From: Prorocentrum cordatum
Taxonomy: Eukaryota > Sar > Dinophyceae > Prorocentrales > Prorocentraceae
Length of the DNA: 64,000 bases
NCBI GenBank assembly: GCA_963575745.1
Contig: CAUYUJ010000658.1
Span: 122,501-186,500 of the forward strand
Direction: 5' to 3'
Under the pieces are notes generated by a model that was not told the origin of the DNA, made no database searches, and saw only the letters and a list, made by a program, of their open reading frames with translations. This document shows, in pieces, positions 21,736 through 32,653 of this stretch (position 1 is its first letter; the number at the start of each line of letters is the position of its first letter). Position numbers and translations under genes: made by a program.

Positions 21736-21869
21736 AGGAGGTCGCGGGGGCCCTTGCTCGAAGCGGAAGGTGTGCTGCCTGCCCGGCCGTTGGGGCCGAC
21801 CTGGCCGCGCAGGCCCTGTCTGGGCCCAAGCGGCCCTGCTGGCCTCCCGCTCCCGATCCTGCGCCTGCT

Positions 21870-22088
21870 CAATTCGTCGGTCCTTCTCCCTCCTCGCCCT
21901 CGTCCCTCCCGGTCCTTCTCCCTCCTCGCCCCTGTCCCCCCTCGCCCGTCCTCCTGCCTCCTCGCCCTCGTCCCTCCTGGTCCTTCTCCCTTCTCGCCCC
22001 TGTCCCCCCTCGCCCGTCCTTCTCCCTCCTCGCCTCTTGCCCCTCCTGGTCCTCGTCCGACGCCCCTCGTAGGCCCCCGTCCCGTCGT

Positions 22089-22137
<49 letters not shown>
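21870..22137. repeat. Pyrimidine minisatellite followed by (CGA)n
   Basis: Tandem units of about 35 bases built from GTCCTTCTCCCTCCTCGCCC run from about 21876 to 22065. A pure CGA run follows at 22091-22136. Confidence 0.85.
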
Positions 22138-22640
22138 GCCTCAGAGGCCTCAGGATGGCGCCAGGATGGCCCTAAAGGAGAAGCCAAGCAGAGTCACACG
22201 AACGGCCAGGAGGGCCCCAACAGCACGCCCCCCATCGGTGGCCCCCCCTCTCTGCCGCCCCTCAACCTTCTCGGCTGCCTGCCTTCGTGGCGACGACGAC
22301 GACGAAGACGAAGCTGGCGACCAGGCGGCGGGGCATGGACGAGGAGCGAGGGATGATGGATCAAGAGTTCGCCCTCCATCCTCCCATCCTGTTACATCCT
22401 CCATCTCGTTCCCCTCCCCTCGAAATGAAAATCGAACTGGGCCTGGGCAAAACCGAACTGGAATCGAACCCGAATCGAAAGCCCAGAGGGAAGCGGACCC
22501 ATGTCGGAAGCGGCCGCCCCGAATGTGCATCGGATCGGCTCCAAGCCGGGCGTGCAATCAGCCATGGCCCCGCCCGCGAGGCGGCGGAGGACCGTGCGAA
22601 GGAGAGAGGCATTGCAAGAGAGGATGAGGATGAGGATGAA
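22138..22640. other. No recognisable gene
   Basis: Ordinary sequence with overlapping open frames and no domain. It leads into the GGA array. Confidence 0.4.
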
Positions 22641-23330
22641 AAGGAGGAGGAGGAGGAGGAGGAAGCAGGAGTGCGGAGGAGAAGGATCGGGGGGAGGGGG
22701 GGCAGGGGAGGGGGGGCAGGGGAGGAGGAGGGAGGAGGAGGAGGAGGAGGAGGAGGAGGAGGAGGAGGAGGGAGGAGGGGAGGGGGAGGGGGAGGAGGGG
22801 AGGAGGGGGGGAGGAGGAGGAGGAGGAGGAGGAGGAGGAGGAGGAGGAGGAGGGGGAGGAGGAGGGGGGGGACAATGTCGCGCGGGAGGAGGAATAGCAG
22901 GACGCGGAGTTGGAGGGGACGGAGATCAAGGACGACGGGAAGACGACGGGAGGGAGGAGGGCGGGAGGACAGGCAGAACGGAGGAGGAGGAGGAGGAAGA
23001 GGAGGAGGAGGAGGAAGGGGAGGGGGAGGAGGGGGAGGAGTCAGGAGGGAGGATGTGGAGGAGGAGACGCAGAAGGAGCGATGAGGGAAGGAGGAGGGAG
23101 GAGGGTGGAGGAGGAGGGTGGGCGGTGGAGGAGGAGGAGGAGGAGGAGGAGGAGGCGGAGGCGGAGGCAAAGGAGGAGGAGTTGCTGGGTGTGGGGGGGG
23201 AGAGGAGGGAAGGGGAGGGGAGGAAGGCGAGCGCAGGGTGTGGAGGGGATGGGATGGGGAGGGAAGAGGAGGGAGGACGAGGAAAAAGGGTGGAGGAGGA
23301 GGAGGAGGAGGAGGAGGAGAACCTTAGAGA
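22641..23330. repeat. (GGA)n polypurine array
   Basis: About 690 bases of GGA/GAG/GGG triplets with interruptions. Here the purine strand is +, opposite to the TCC arrays at 8.8 and 11.1 kb. Confidence 0.95.
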
Positions 23331-24145
23331 AGGAGGCTGGGAGGGAGGGGGAGCCTCGACAACTGCCTTACCATGGTGGCGGGGTCGGCCTCGGATGGGA
23401 TCGGTGTCCCTGGGCTCCCTCCTGCCCTCCCAGGAGGAGGGGGAGAGGAGGCGCGAAGGAAAGGGAGCAGGAGGGAGAGGGGAGGAGAGGGAGCAGGAGG
23501 GAACAGGAGGAAGCAGGAGGGGCCTGCTCATCTCTCACAAGGTCCCATCATCGCCTTCGCTCTGTCTGTCTTGCTCGCTCTCTCTCGCTCTCTCTCTCTC
23601 TCTCTCGCCGTCTCTCAAGCCGCCGCTTGGGCTCGAGCTGCGTGTCCATCGCTGCGACGCCCCACCCAAGCGCCCCGACGCTGTACCAAATTCTGTGCTG
23701 GTTTGAGCGGCACCGCCATACCTTGGAGTCGAAATTGGGTTTGTGTACTGCGCCTCTGTATGGAGAAAGCATGCAAGGCTTTGCGGACGTCAACTTCAAG
23801 GTCACCACTGGATGCGAAATCGAATTCCACTATATAATCAGGCGCCTTCTGCCGTTACCCCCGCCACCGGGAGACCTAAGGCAGATCTCGGCTCCAAAGA
23901 CTTGGATCGCAACCTCAATAAGCAAAATCGCTATGCACCCGCCTGTGTCAGCGCCGCCACCAGCTGCAGTGGCCCTGCTGACCTGTTTCCAGCTCGTGCC
24001 CGCGGCCCCCACTTCCACCGCGGTGGCCGAGGAGACGAAGCGTGATACGAAGAGCAGGAAGTGCAGGGAAAACCAGCGCATGAAGCAGGATTCGGAGCAG
24101 TACCAAAATGAACCCGGTGCGACCCCAATTAGGGGAGAGTTTCCT
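23331..24145. other. Spacer with short (CT)n, no gene named
   Basis: A CT run lies at about 23573-23606. Mixed sequence with open frames of up to 100 codons follows; no family is recognised. Confidence 0.4.
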
Positions 24146-24440
24146 ACTGCATGGGCGCAGTGCTTGGCATTGCTTGGCATTGCCTGGCAGTGCTTGGCAT
24201 TGCCTGGCTTTGCTTGGCATTGCGTGGAACGGGAACAATCACAATACAAGGCACTACGGGCGGGGAACCCAGGGAACGCAAGAAACCCGGGGAACCTGGT
24301 GAACCCGAGGAACCCGGGGAACCCGAGGAACCTCCGAGAAACGGGCAACGTAATAACAGTAGGAGGCACCGGGAGCGGGGAACCCGAGGAACCCTGGGAA
24401 CTCGGGGAACCTCAGAGCAACGGGCAAAGTAATATCCCGA
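24146..24440. repeat. Two adjacent minisatellites
   Basis: At 24163-24230 a unit of about 10 bases (TTGGCATTGC) repeats seven or more times. At 24255-24440 GGAACCCGG-like 9-mers repeat, and a larger unit that includes AACGGGCAACGTAATA recurs as AACGGGCAAAGTAATA about 70 bases later. Confidence 0.8.
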
Positions 24441-24745
24441 GGCACCAACCTCTAACCAAATAAGAACCCCTTAGGCAAACCTAGCTGGGGAACAACTACG
24501 GCAACAAGAGCCACGGGAAGGACACGGAGATGGAGGGCGTCAAGGTGTTGGCGGTGCTGCTCCCGCCCGTCCCTCTGGCCAAGGACAGGACGATGCGGAG
24601 TCGAAGTCGCGCCTGGAGGAGAAGTTCCATGCGGAGGCAAGGCCTGCGCTGCCGCCGCCTCCTCCGCCTCCGGTGAGGAGCGCCCCGCCGACGCGCACAA
24701 CGACCCCGCCGAGGAGGATCAGGACGGAAGAAGGATTTTGCGTCG

Positions 24746-25111
24746 GTGTTCCCAGCGACGCAGGTGGCATCGCGCGTCCGCCGACCTCCCCGACCGCCTA
24801 GAAGAATTGTTTTCGCGCTCCGCACCGCACAGACCTCGAAGCCGCGGCTGGCCGGGGCCTGCACGCCTGAACGGAAGTCTCGCCGTCCCGCCTCCCCACA
24901 GGGTGCCGATGTTGCCACACTATGGCCACACAGCTCACCGAAAAATAAAATCCAGCTCGACGCGAGATACGTCGTACAACTAGCGACAGAAGTCTCCCTA
25001 CTGAGAGACGCCGACCGTCTGAAGCAAATCTCCAACCACCTGCGATCACTGATGCCTGGCAGAGAAAAATTAAAGAGACCAAAACTGCGACTCAAAAGAG
25101 CGACCGCATAG
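24746..25111 (+). CDS. Hypothetical ORF, possible exon
   Basis: A 121-codon frame. Its C-terminal half has ordinary, non-repetitive composition (VVQLATEVSLLRDADRLKQI followed by a Lys/Arg-rich end). No domain is recognised. A start at 24746 is simply the first ATG. It could be an exon, an ORF1-like fragment of a retroelement, or chance. Confidence 0.2.
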   Translation: MFPATQVASRVRRPPRPPRRIVFALRTAQTSKPRLAGACTPERKSRRPASPQGADVATLWPHSSPKNKIQLDARYVVQLATEVSLLRDADRLKQISNHLRSLMPGREKLKRPKLRLKRATA

Positions 25112-25142
25112 GAACGAGAAACTAGAAAGCGGCGATGCGCCT

Positions 25143-25162
25143 CCTAGAAGAACTCTTCTAGG
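25143..25162. repeat. Perfect inverted repeat
   Basis: CCTAGAAGA, a 2-base centre AC, then TCTTCTAGG. The half-site CCTAGAAGAA recurs at about 24799 and 25170, each time after CCCGACC, so it may mark a small repeat family. Confidence 0.85.
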
Positions 25163-25352
25163 CGGCCCGACCACCTAGAAGAATGTCACATCACAAGCTT
25201 GGATTCGAATGCACCCGAAGTCGGAGCCCACCCTCTTCATGGCATGCAGGAGATATTTGGCATCATCAGGATCTTGAGCAGGAGCTTAAAAGTCTTGATT
25301 ATCAGAGTCATACGCCTGGTCTCTAGGGCTCTAGGGTCAGTCTCTCAAGAGA

Positions 25353-25880
25353 TTGGTTGGGACTCATGTCGGCACAGCGTCTTCTTCTGAAGCTGGAGCG
25401 GAGCCGGAGCATGCTTCAAGTGCGCTTGCTGTTTCAGGTGACGGAGGCGCTGTGGAGCCCTCGGTACAAAAGGGATTCAAGCGTAATGGTATGCGCGAAG
25501 TTCTGGCATTTTGCAATGGCGTGTCGAGGGAGCTGCCTGTGCGGCAGTGGAAGCGCCTGGGGGCTAGGTACCGCTTGGCTTGGTGGAGCGTGCCGGAGCT
25601 TCAGCGTCTCAGGGGATCTGGATTTCCACACCTTGATCTCCAATGCGGAGTCTTGTGCGTTTTCCCACTCGCACTCTCAGTGAAGCCCTTGGCCGAGAGC
25701 TTCCAGATTAGTGGTATGGTTGCTTCATGTTTGCATTTGAACGTGGAGGCCCTTTTTTCATGCCGCCTCATTCTTGATTTTCAGCCTTATGTTCCAGGTT
25801 CCTGCGCTTCGCATGTTTCAGCCTGCTTGCCGGTCGCTTCGTGCAGCAAGTCATTGCGTCATTGCAGTGGTCCGTCGCAA
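25353..25880 (+). CDS. Hypothetical ORF, possible exon
   Basis: The open frame runs from 25353 into the CT array (formally to 26300). Residues about 45-110 look like ordinary protein (RQWKRLGARYRLAWWSVPEL). Beyond 25880 the translation is only CT repeat. No family is recognised and no splice sites can be proven. The pyrimidine tract that follows is suggestive of an intron end but could simply be a microsatellite. Confidence 0.25.
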
Positions 25881-26128
25881 AAACTCTCTCTCTCTCTCGC
25901 TTTCTCTCTATCTCGCTCTTTATCCCCCCCTCCCTCCCCTTTGATCCCTCCCTACCTACCTCCAGCTTTCTCTCTCTCTCTCTCTTTCTGTCTTTCTCTC
26001 TCGCACGCTCTCTCTCTCTCTCTTTCTCCCTCCCTCGCTCCCTCCCTCTCATCTCTCTCTCTCTCTTTCTCTTTCTCTCGCTCTCACTGTCTCTCGCTCT
26101 CTCTCTCTCTCTCTCTTTCTCTCGCATG
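25881..26128. repeat. (CT)n polypyrimidine array
   Basis: About 250 bases of CT repeats with TTTC, CCC and GCA interruptions, ending about 530 bases ahead of the ORF1 start of Element III. Confidence 0.95.
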
Positions 26129-26657
26129 TTCTACTCCTCGTGAGTGTCGGGCTCCGTTTATCTGGCGCGTGGTCGCTACATCCATGGATCGGGGAATGCA
26201 CACCGGAAACATGGCGTCATTGCCGCCCGATTTGGTGGCGGTGGCGGGGCGCGCCGATTCTGCATGTAAACGGGATCCGTCGCCAATCTACGCGCCTTGA
26301 TCTTTGCTTACGCTCCCTCGCGCCTTCCTCCCCTCCCCTCCTTCGCGCCTCTCCCTCCCGCCTCCCCTCCGCCCCCCCCCCACCAACAATTCCTCCTCCT
26401 CCGCCTCCTCCGTCCCCAAGGCCCAAGCCACTGGAGACATTTCCTGGTGGCTGGTTTTGTTTCTGGCAGTTTTGCATTTTTCCCGCCAGATTCACAGGCC
26501 TCGCGCGCCAGCCGCCAGCAGCTGGCGGCCGGCCGCAATTCCGTCCGACGGCGGCTGGCACAGACGCGAGCGGCACCACAGGTCACTCGACCGCACGCTG
26601 CTCCGCGTAGCCGCCGCGGCGTCTCGCCTGAGCCGACATCTTTCGTCCCAGTCTCGG

Positions 26658-28041
26658 ATGCAAGATAGTTGGCTGTGTGAAATATGTGGTGGCGTCAACT
26701 CGTTTGCCTCCACCTTCTGTACCACGTGCATGCCCGATCAGTCTCCTCAGATGCCCAGTGGTCGTGGTCAAGCCCCCCCTCGTGTGCCGGGTCCGCAGCG
26801 TGGCAGACAGTATCAGCCGCCTCATCAAGTGCATGCCGGTCAAGCTGCGAGTTCGTGGTCTTCTGCTCAGCCCTCGATGGCATACGGCATGGTCCGAGAC
26901 CCGTGGGTGAGGAATTCTCAGGGAGCAGCCACAGGTGTGCAACAGTCGGCGCAGACACAGTCACGACGTTCGTCGAGGGGGCCGAGGAGAGGCCAGCAGC
27001 GGCAGGAACAAGAGGGCGAGATCACCTTCTGTGACTTTCGCAGACGAGGAGGAGGACGGGACGACGACGGTATCCGCGCCCCTCAATATACTACCAGCCC
27101 TTCCCGCTATGGCAATCTATCATCATCGGTTTCCTCCCTTGCCTGGCGAGACTGCTACAGAGTCCGATCGGAAGACCTACATCAGCAGAAGGAGGGCCGA
27201 GATGAAAGTCCTTGCCGCCACAATCCGTATGAAGGAAGAAGCTGGGGACGCCAGCGAGGACGAGCGGGATTGGTATGCCGTGTTGCTGACAGCCATCCAC
27301 CTCTGCCGCCCGTGGCAACAACAGCGCGATCGGCAAAGGTCAGCGCTCCAGAGGTCACAGGCGAAGTTGGAGGCCCAGGGGCAAGATATTCGAAACAAGG
27401 AGGCCGAGCTGGACGAGTTGAGAGCCAAGCGCGACCTTTCAGACCAGTGGGTTTCTCGGCACCAGCAGGCGCTGATGGAGATCGAGGCCATGGAACCCGT
27501 CGGCGCCGAGCCCCTGGGAGAGCCGGGAATCATGGAGACCGACGAAGCCAGCGAGGAGCCAGGTGGTGTGCCTGCTGGTGTGGCCGCGGCTCCCTCGATG
27601 AGGACGCAGCCGATGCAGCACGCACCCGCGCAGCCAGGGCTTCAACCTGGACAGGTGGTGGACCTCGCCCTGGTGCAGTCCCAGCTCGCGTCGATTTCCC
27701 AGAACCTAGTCATGTTCCAGCAGAGGATCGACAGCAACGTGAACAGCCTGGGCTCGCAGTTCAACATATTGAACGCGAAGCACGAAGCGCTGCTTGCGGC
27801 CACCAGGACGCCGCCAAGCGGAGTGGTGCCGCCCCCGCAGTTTCTGATGCCCACGGCGAGTGCCGCTGTCCAATATTCTGCATTTGCTGGCACTGCCGCG
27901 CCTGCTGTGGCGCCGCGGAGCCCTGGCGGCTCGACAGCGGCACCCAGCAGAGGGCGCGACAACTCTCGTTCGCCAGCCAGGCGAGCACGAGGAGAGGGCG
28001 GGGAGCCCGCGGAGGAGGATGCCGAAGATCCCCAGGGATAG
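26658..28041 (+). pseudogene. ORF1 of Element III (zinc finger plus coiled coil)
   Basis: ATG 26658 opens MQDSWLCEICGGVN and CTTC follows at residues 18-21. This is the Trp-x-Cys-x2-Cys...Asn...Cys-x2-Cys pattern of a RanBP2-type zinc finger. A Gln/Arg/Ser-rich linker follows, then between about 26975 and 27015 the reading passes to another frame. There KRARSPSVTFADEEEDG leads into a charged region with long helices (SALQRSQAKLEAQGQDIRNK near 27340-27400) and a second helical patch (SQNLVMFQQRIDSNVNS near 27697). It ends at TAG 28041. An RNA-binding, self-associating particle protein is inferred. The single frameshift is the only visible defect. Confidence 0.7.
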
Positions 28042-28124
28042 CAGCACCTGCCACCCCGACCCCGTGCGATCTCAATGATTGCGATCCGGGTGGCGACCCA
28101 ACCACTATAAGGTCACCTACTGTG

Positions 28125-28720
28125 ATGTGCTCAGGTCTCGTGGATGCGATTAAGGCACCCTGGTCGTGGGCACCTGCAAGGAGCTGGCAGGACATCGAGC
28201 GTTTCTTGCTCCCTTGTTCGCGTGCTTATCTTGCCTCTCTCTCACCTCTCCCGCCTGACCATCCCCACCTTTGTCGTGCCTTCATCTATTCTGATGGTTC
28301 TGGAGGGGGTGGAGGAGCGCCGCCGTCTTGGGCTTTCGTCGTGCTACTGTTGCACCCGTCGGGGTCCTGGCATTTCGGAGGGTTCTTTGCAGGCACCCTC
28401 GACCTGGATGCCATGTCAATTTCTCGTGCTTTCGCCAGTATGGCCGCAGAGGCCGCGGCAATGCTGTGGGCCGTGGCATGGGCTGTCCAGGCACAGTGCA
28501 CTGACGCCAGCTTTCACGTTGACAATCTGTCGGTTGTCAGAGCAGCGTTCGGATATGGAGGGCTGCCCGACATCTCAGGTGTAGCAAGGTGTCTTCGGTC
28601 CCTCGTTCTTTCGTTACAGCAGGTTGCGGTTGCATCCTTCCATCATGTGAAGGCTCATTTGGATGACCCCCTCAATGAAATGGCCGATACCCTGTGCGCC
28701 CTGGCTGCCCTAAAAGTTGT
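28125..28720 (+). pseudogene. N-terminal RNase H domain of Element III ORF2
   Basis: ATG 28125 is the first in-frame start, 83 bases after the ORF1 stop. The RNase H fold is complete by motif: FIYSDGSGG (Asp codon 28293-28295), MAAEAAAML (Glu 28449-28451), FHVDNLSV (Asp 28521-28523), SFHHVKAHLDD (His 28656-28658), and NEMADTL (Asp 28686-28688). It would degrade the RNA template after first-strand synthesis. All catalytic positions are kept. Its position ahead of the endonuclease, rather than after RT, is the striking feature. Confidence 0.8.
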
Positions 28721-29840
28721 GGAGCCCCCTCCGGTCTGCCCGTGGGAACGTTGGTTGGCTGACCCCCTCGTCGCATCGTGGGCGTGCCTCGAATTGCTGG
28801 ATATCGAACGGCGGCAACAATTCCCGTCGATTTGCCAGGGTGACTTCATATTAGTTACTGACGCGCCGAGCTTTCGTGACGTCTGCCCTCCTCGATCCCC
28901 CCCTCTTGGCCCAGATCATGACCTGCCTTTTTCCAGGTCCCCTCAGCCTGGCGCCACCGCTTCTTTGTCTCGCGATGTCGTGCCACATGCTAGGTTATCG
29001 GTGCGGATGGCTTTTGCTAATATGTTGAGTCTGCGAGCCACAGGTAACGGCAAGAAAGCTCCTGTCGGACTAGATGTGACAGGACGTCCTCGCATGCTGG
29101 CTGCTCAATTTGAAGCGGCTAAGTTGCAGGTTGTGGGCACAGCGGGGTCTAGGGTCCCTCGGCAAGGATGGACCGACATTGGGAATTTTCTGGTCCTACA
29201 TGGGCCAGCCACCCCACAGGGGTCCCATGGTTGCTCGCTTTGGCTGAGGAAAGGGGCCCCTTTGGTGCCGTCCCTGGCGGATAGCACGATCAAGAGGCAT
29301 CTGGTCACAGTTGCACTTGCTGAGCCCACGGTTTTGGTTGCCAATATTGCTGTAGGCTCAGTTTCGCTGTCATTCATTGCTGGGCATGCACCTCATTCAA
29401 AGCACGACAAAGCAGATATAGAAGCCTGGTGGGCTAGGTTTTCAGGATGGGTGGCTAAAACCCTCGAGGCTACCCCGTTTACGTTTTTGCTCCTCGACGC
29501 TAACGCTACCGTTGGCAGTGTCCCCTCAGAAGCTGTTGGCCCCATCGCTAGGGAAAACGAAAATCACAATGGTGCATGTTTTCACAAGTGTCTTAAATAT
29601 TGTGCATTCATGCTCCCTGCGACGTTCTCTGGTGACCCGCAGGCTTCTAAGACGTGGACTCCACCGCAGGGGCTTGTGGCCACGAGACGGATCGATTTCG
29701 TCTCTGTGCCAATGTCGTCGCGATCGTTTGCAGTTGAACCTACCGTAAATAAAGGGGTCGAGCTTGCCATTGCCCGACAGGATCATGCGCTAGTGCAATT
29801 AGATTTCAGAATGCCCATACCCGATTTGAGGCCTTTCCAG
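28721..29840 (+). pseudogene. APE-type endonuclease domain of Element III ORF2
   Basis: It follows RNase H in the same frame. The Asn strand reads MAFANMLSLR near 29010. The Glu strand, normally Gln-Glu-x-Arg in this fold, reads VVGTAGSRVPRQG, with GGG (29145-29147) at the Glu codon. Asp-x-Asn lies in FLLLDANATVG (Asp 29496-29498, Asn 29502-29504). RRIDFVSVP (near 29689) supplies the later Asp, and RQDHALVQLDF (Asp-His codons 29781-29786) the terminal pair. The nuclease would nick target DNA. Loss of the Glu that binds the metal predicts inactivity, while all other motifs are intact. Confidence 0.75.
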
Positions 29841-30837
29841 GGGATCGTTTCCTCGAAGCCACGGCTGGATCGCGCAAAACTGGCGGATGCTTCTGTTCAG
29901 GGCGATTTCGCCAAGTATATGGAACATGCCCCCAAGCCACATTGGGCCGTCCCTCCGTCCAAGCACTGCGCTCAGGTCTCTGGGTACGCACGCCAGGGCA
30001 TGGTTAAATTTTTCGAGTTAGATCAGAGCCAAAAAGATACTGGACTCTCAGGGGATGCTCGCCAGCAAGTGGCCGCGTTGCATAGGACGCGGCGAGCCTT
30101 GTCTCAGATAAGAGGTATTGCTGCACATGTGTGGTCAAGGCTCGTCATGCTTGCATGGAGGTATTCGTGTGCCATCCCGCTCAGTTTTGGTTCTCGTTTT
30201 TCAGGCTCTGCCTCGGATTTCGTGGCCCCGTATCTTGCGCGCTTGGCCTCTGGAGGTCAGCGGCGTATCGAGGCCGAAACTGCGTTCGTTAGCGGGCAAA
30301 CCAATCGGCAGTTAATGGCACGAGTGCTCATGGCATGGAGGAACAGGATCGTAGCGCTCATTGCAGTGCGACAGGATTCGGTCATGACAGGGCTTGCCCC
30401 CAGAGATGTGCATAATGTATGCGCCGAGGCGGGGCGCATTCTAAAGCAGGTGTCCTCTGTAGTTAGGGTCGCGCTGCTTGCGCGATGGAAGCTACGATGC
30501 AAGAACACCTGCAATCGCAGACAGGCAGTCCCAGCGGACATTGCAGCAGTCTCGTTTCTCATGTTTCCCCCAGGCTCCCCTGGGCCCCCGTATGGAGGAG
30601 AATCGCTGGCAATTTCGTTGCATTCCCTGTTGTGTTTGGCACGGGCGCTTGCTCTGCGTACCTCTGCGTTGCAATATTGGTCGTTGATGCCGCAGGTGCA
30701 GCAAGTCCATAATATCATTAGGACCGAAGCAAGTCGGAAGCTTCAGGACATTGCCAAATCCGTGGGGGACGCGCGGTCTACGCGTGACTTTGCTTCGGCC
30801 TTTTCGGCCCTTAGGCTCTTGGGAGCCTCGGGAAAAA
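29841..30837 (+). pseudogene. Endonuclease-RT connector of Element III
   Basis: About 330 codons of unbroken, ordinary-composition protein. It contains a helical region (QVAALHRTRRALSQIR near 30068) and a Trp-Arg-rich patch (MARVLMAWRNRIVALIAV near 30315). The frame ends formally at 30881, but homologous-looking sequence passes to the next frame at AAAAAA (30832-30837). No catalytic motif is expected here. Confidence 0.5.
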
Positions 30838-32650
30838 AGACATCGGCAGCACCAGGTGTTGCCAGCCATCCTTGGGCCTGACAATGAACTGCTGCCTACC
30901 GTCGTACAGGCGCGCGACCACTGGCTGCAGCATTTCGCTGCCCAGGAACTGGCAACAGTGATGTCCCCTGACCTCTTCGAAGCCGTCTGCGCTGACAAGG
31001 TGGGTGACTTGAACGGGGCTTCGAGGGACATCGCTAACATTCCCACGTTTGCCGAGTTTGAAAAAGCCCTTCGGTCCACGGGCAATGGTGCTGCAGGCCC
31101 TGATGGGCTTCATGGTTCTTTTGTGAGAGCCTGTGCGGCCCCGCTGGCGAAAGCGTTTTACCCTCGCGTTTTCAAAGCGGCTATGTTAGTTAGCGAACCT
31201 ATTCAGTGGAAGGGGGGGTCTACCTCACATCCCCCAAGGAAAAGGCAACCCGTTTGCTGCCTCATCCTCCCGTTCCATTCTGGTGGCCTATCACATCGGT
31301 AAAAGATACCATGCGTGCTTGAGATCTCGGATGCTGCCCGCTGTGCAGGATGCGGTGGGATCGACCCAATGCGCTGCAATCCCAGGCCGTGGAACTACCA
31401 TGGCTATCTTGGCAGCGCGAGTGTTGCAGCGGCTAGCGATAGCACGCAAGATGTGTTTAGGTTTTTTGTTCGTGGATGTGGTCAATGCCTTTTACACTGC
31501 CATCCGTGAGCTAGTCTTGGCCACCGACGCCTCCAGGGATTCGCTTCGAAATTTGTTGGCGAGTGCGGGGCTGCCAGAGGCATTTTTGCCTCTGCTTGAG
31601 CGGCGGCTTCTTGACTTGCCGCTTCTTCGTCGCCACGGGTTGACAGATCACTTCGTTGGAATGGTTGGGGAAGCATTTCGTCTCGGCTGGTTTCAGGCCC
31701 CTGGGGCCGAGCGTGTGGCGAATACTTTTCGTGGCACACGCCCTGGTACCCCATTTGGGGACGCGGTTTTCATTTTCATCATTGCGGAGGTTACGGCTAC
31801 TGTGTCTGGGATGCTCCAGGAAGAGGGTCTTCTGCTTCAGGTTGAAACCCCCACCTCGGGCCTCTACTCTCCTCTCGCCCCTGACGACAAGGTAGACTTT
31901 CCCGGCCTTGTCTACGCTGATGATTCGGGTTTTGTGCTGATGGCACCTAGCGAAGCCTTCTTGCCTGCCTCGCCTTCCTTCTGCCGCATCGTGCTCAACG
32001 CCTTCGCCCCAGTAGGGCTAGTTCACCACATGAAGGTTGGCAAAACAGAATTGCTTCTGGATGTCCGAGGAAGTGGGGCCGCCGACTACAGGCGGGAGCT
32101 TTTTCGCGACCCGCCCCCATCCATACAGGTCCCAGGGTTAGTGCGTGGGGGGGGGTCCGTTTCAGTTGTTAGGTCTACGCTTTATCTTGGTAGTATGCTC
32201 GATGATAAGGCGTCGTTGGGCCCTGAGTTGGCTGATCGGGGCCGAGAAGCGTCAGGGGCCATGCGAGCCCTGCGTCGTGCTGTTGCTAAGGCCCCGGGCA
32301 AGGACATTCCCCCCAAACTACACTTGCTCGACGCGTTGTCAGTCAACGCTGCCATGTATTCGGCAGGCACGTGGTATGACATGACCAAGGAGGAGACGCT
32401 CAGAGTGCAGACACAGTACGTCCGTCGATATCGTGGGCTCCTTAGCTTGCCTAGGTTTGAAGCAGGTGGGCCAACTGATCTCGCTGTATTGGCCAGAGCG
32501 GCTCGACCGACAGTTAGTTCGATCATCCGGGTGTCCAGGTTGCGGCTCTTCGGCCAGATGTTGGTTTCGGCCCCTCGGCCTCTCCTCGCTTTGGTCAATG
32601 CGGAATTCGCTTACTCACCTAAGTCCTGGCTTCATACCATTCGTGACGAT
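30838..32650 (+). pseudogene. Reverse transcriptase of Element III
   Basis: Frame 1 carries the N-terminal region (NGAAGPDGLHGSFVRACAAP near 31085-31145, then EPIQWKGG). A G7 run at about 31211-31217 marks a second frame change. Frame 2 then reads ASSSRSILVAYHIGKRYHA, and motif A follows as FLFVDVVNAFYTA (Asp 31475-31477). Motif B is FRGTRPGTPFGDAVF (about 31725-31770), and motif C is LVYADDSGF (YADD 31913-31924). The thumb continues to TGA 32651-32653. Palm motifs are complete, so only indels at homopolymers and the terminal stop separate this from an intact RT. Confidence 0.85.
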
Positions 32651-32653
32651 TGA

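Noticed and set aside
25881-26128. Polypyrimidine tract as proof of an intron 3' end
   Set aside because: It is a CT microsatellite and no matching donor or downstream exon could be shown.
26304-26657. N-terminal extension of the long Element III frame back to 26304
   Set aside because: The upstream part is Pro/Ser low complexity from pyrimidine-rich DNA. The zinc-finger ATG at 26658 is the better ORF1 start, and ORF2 belongs near 28125.
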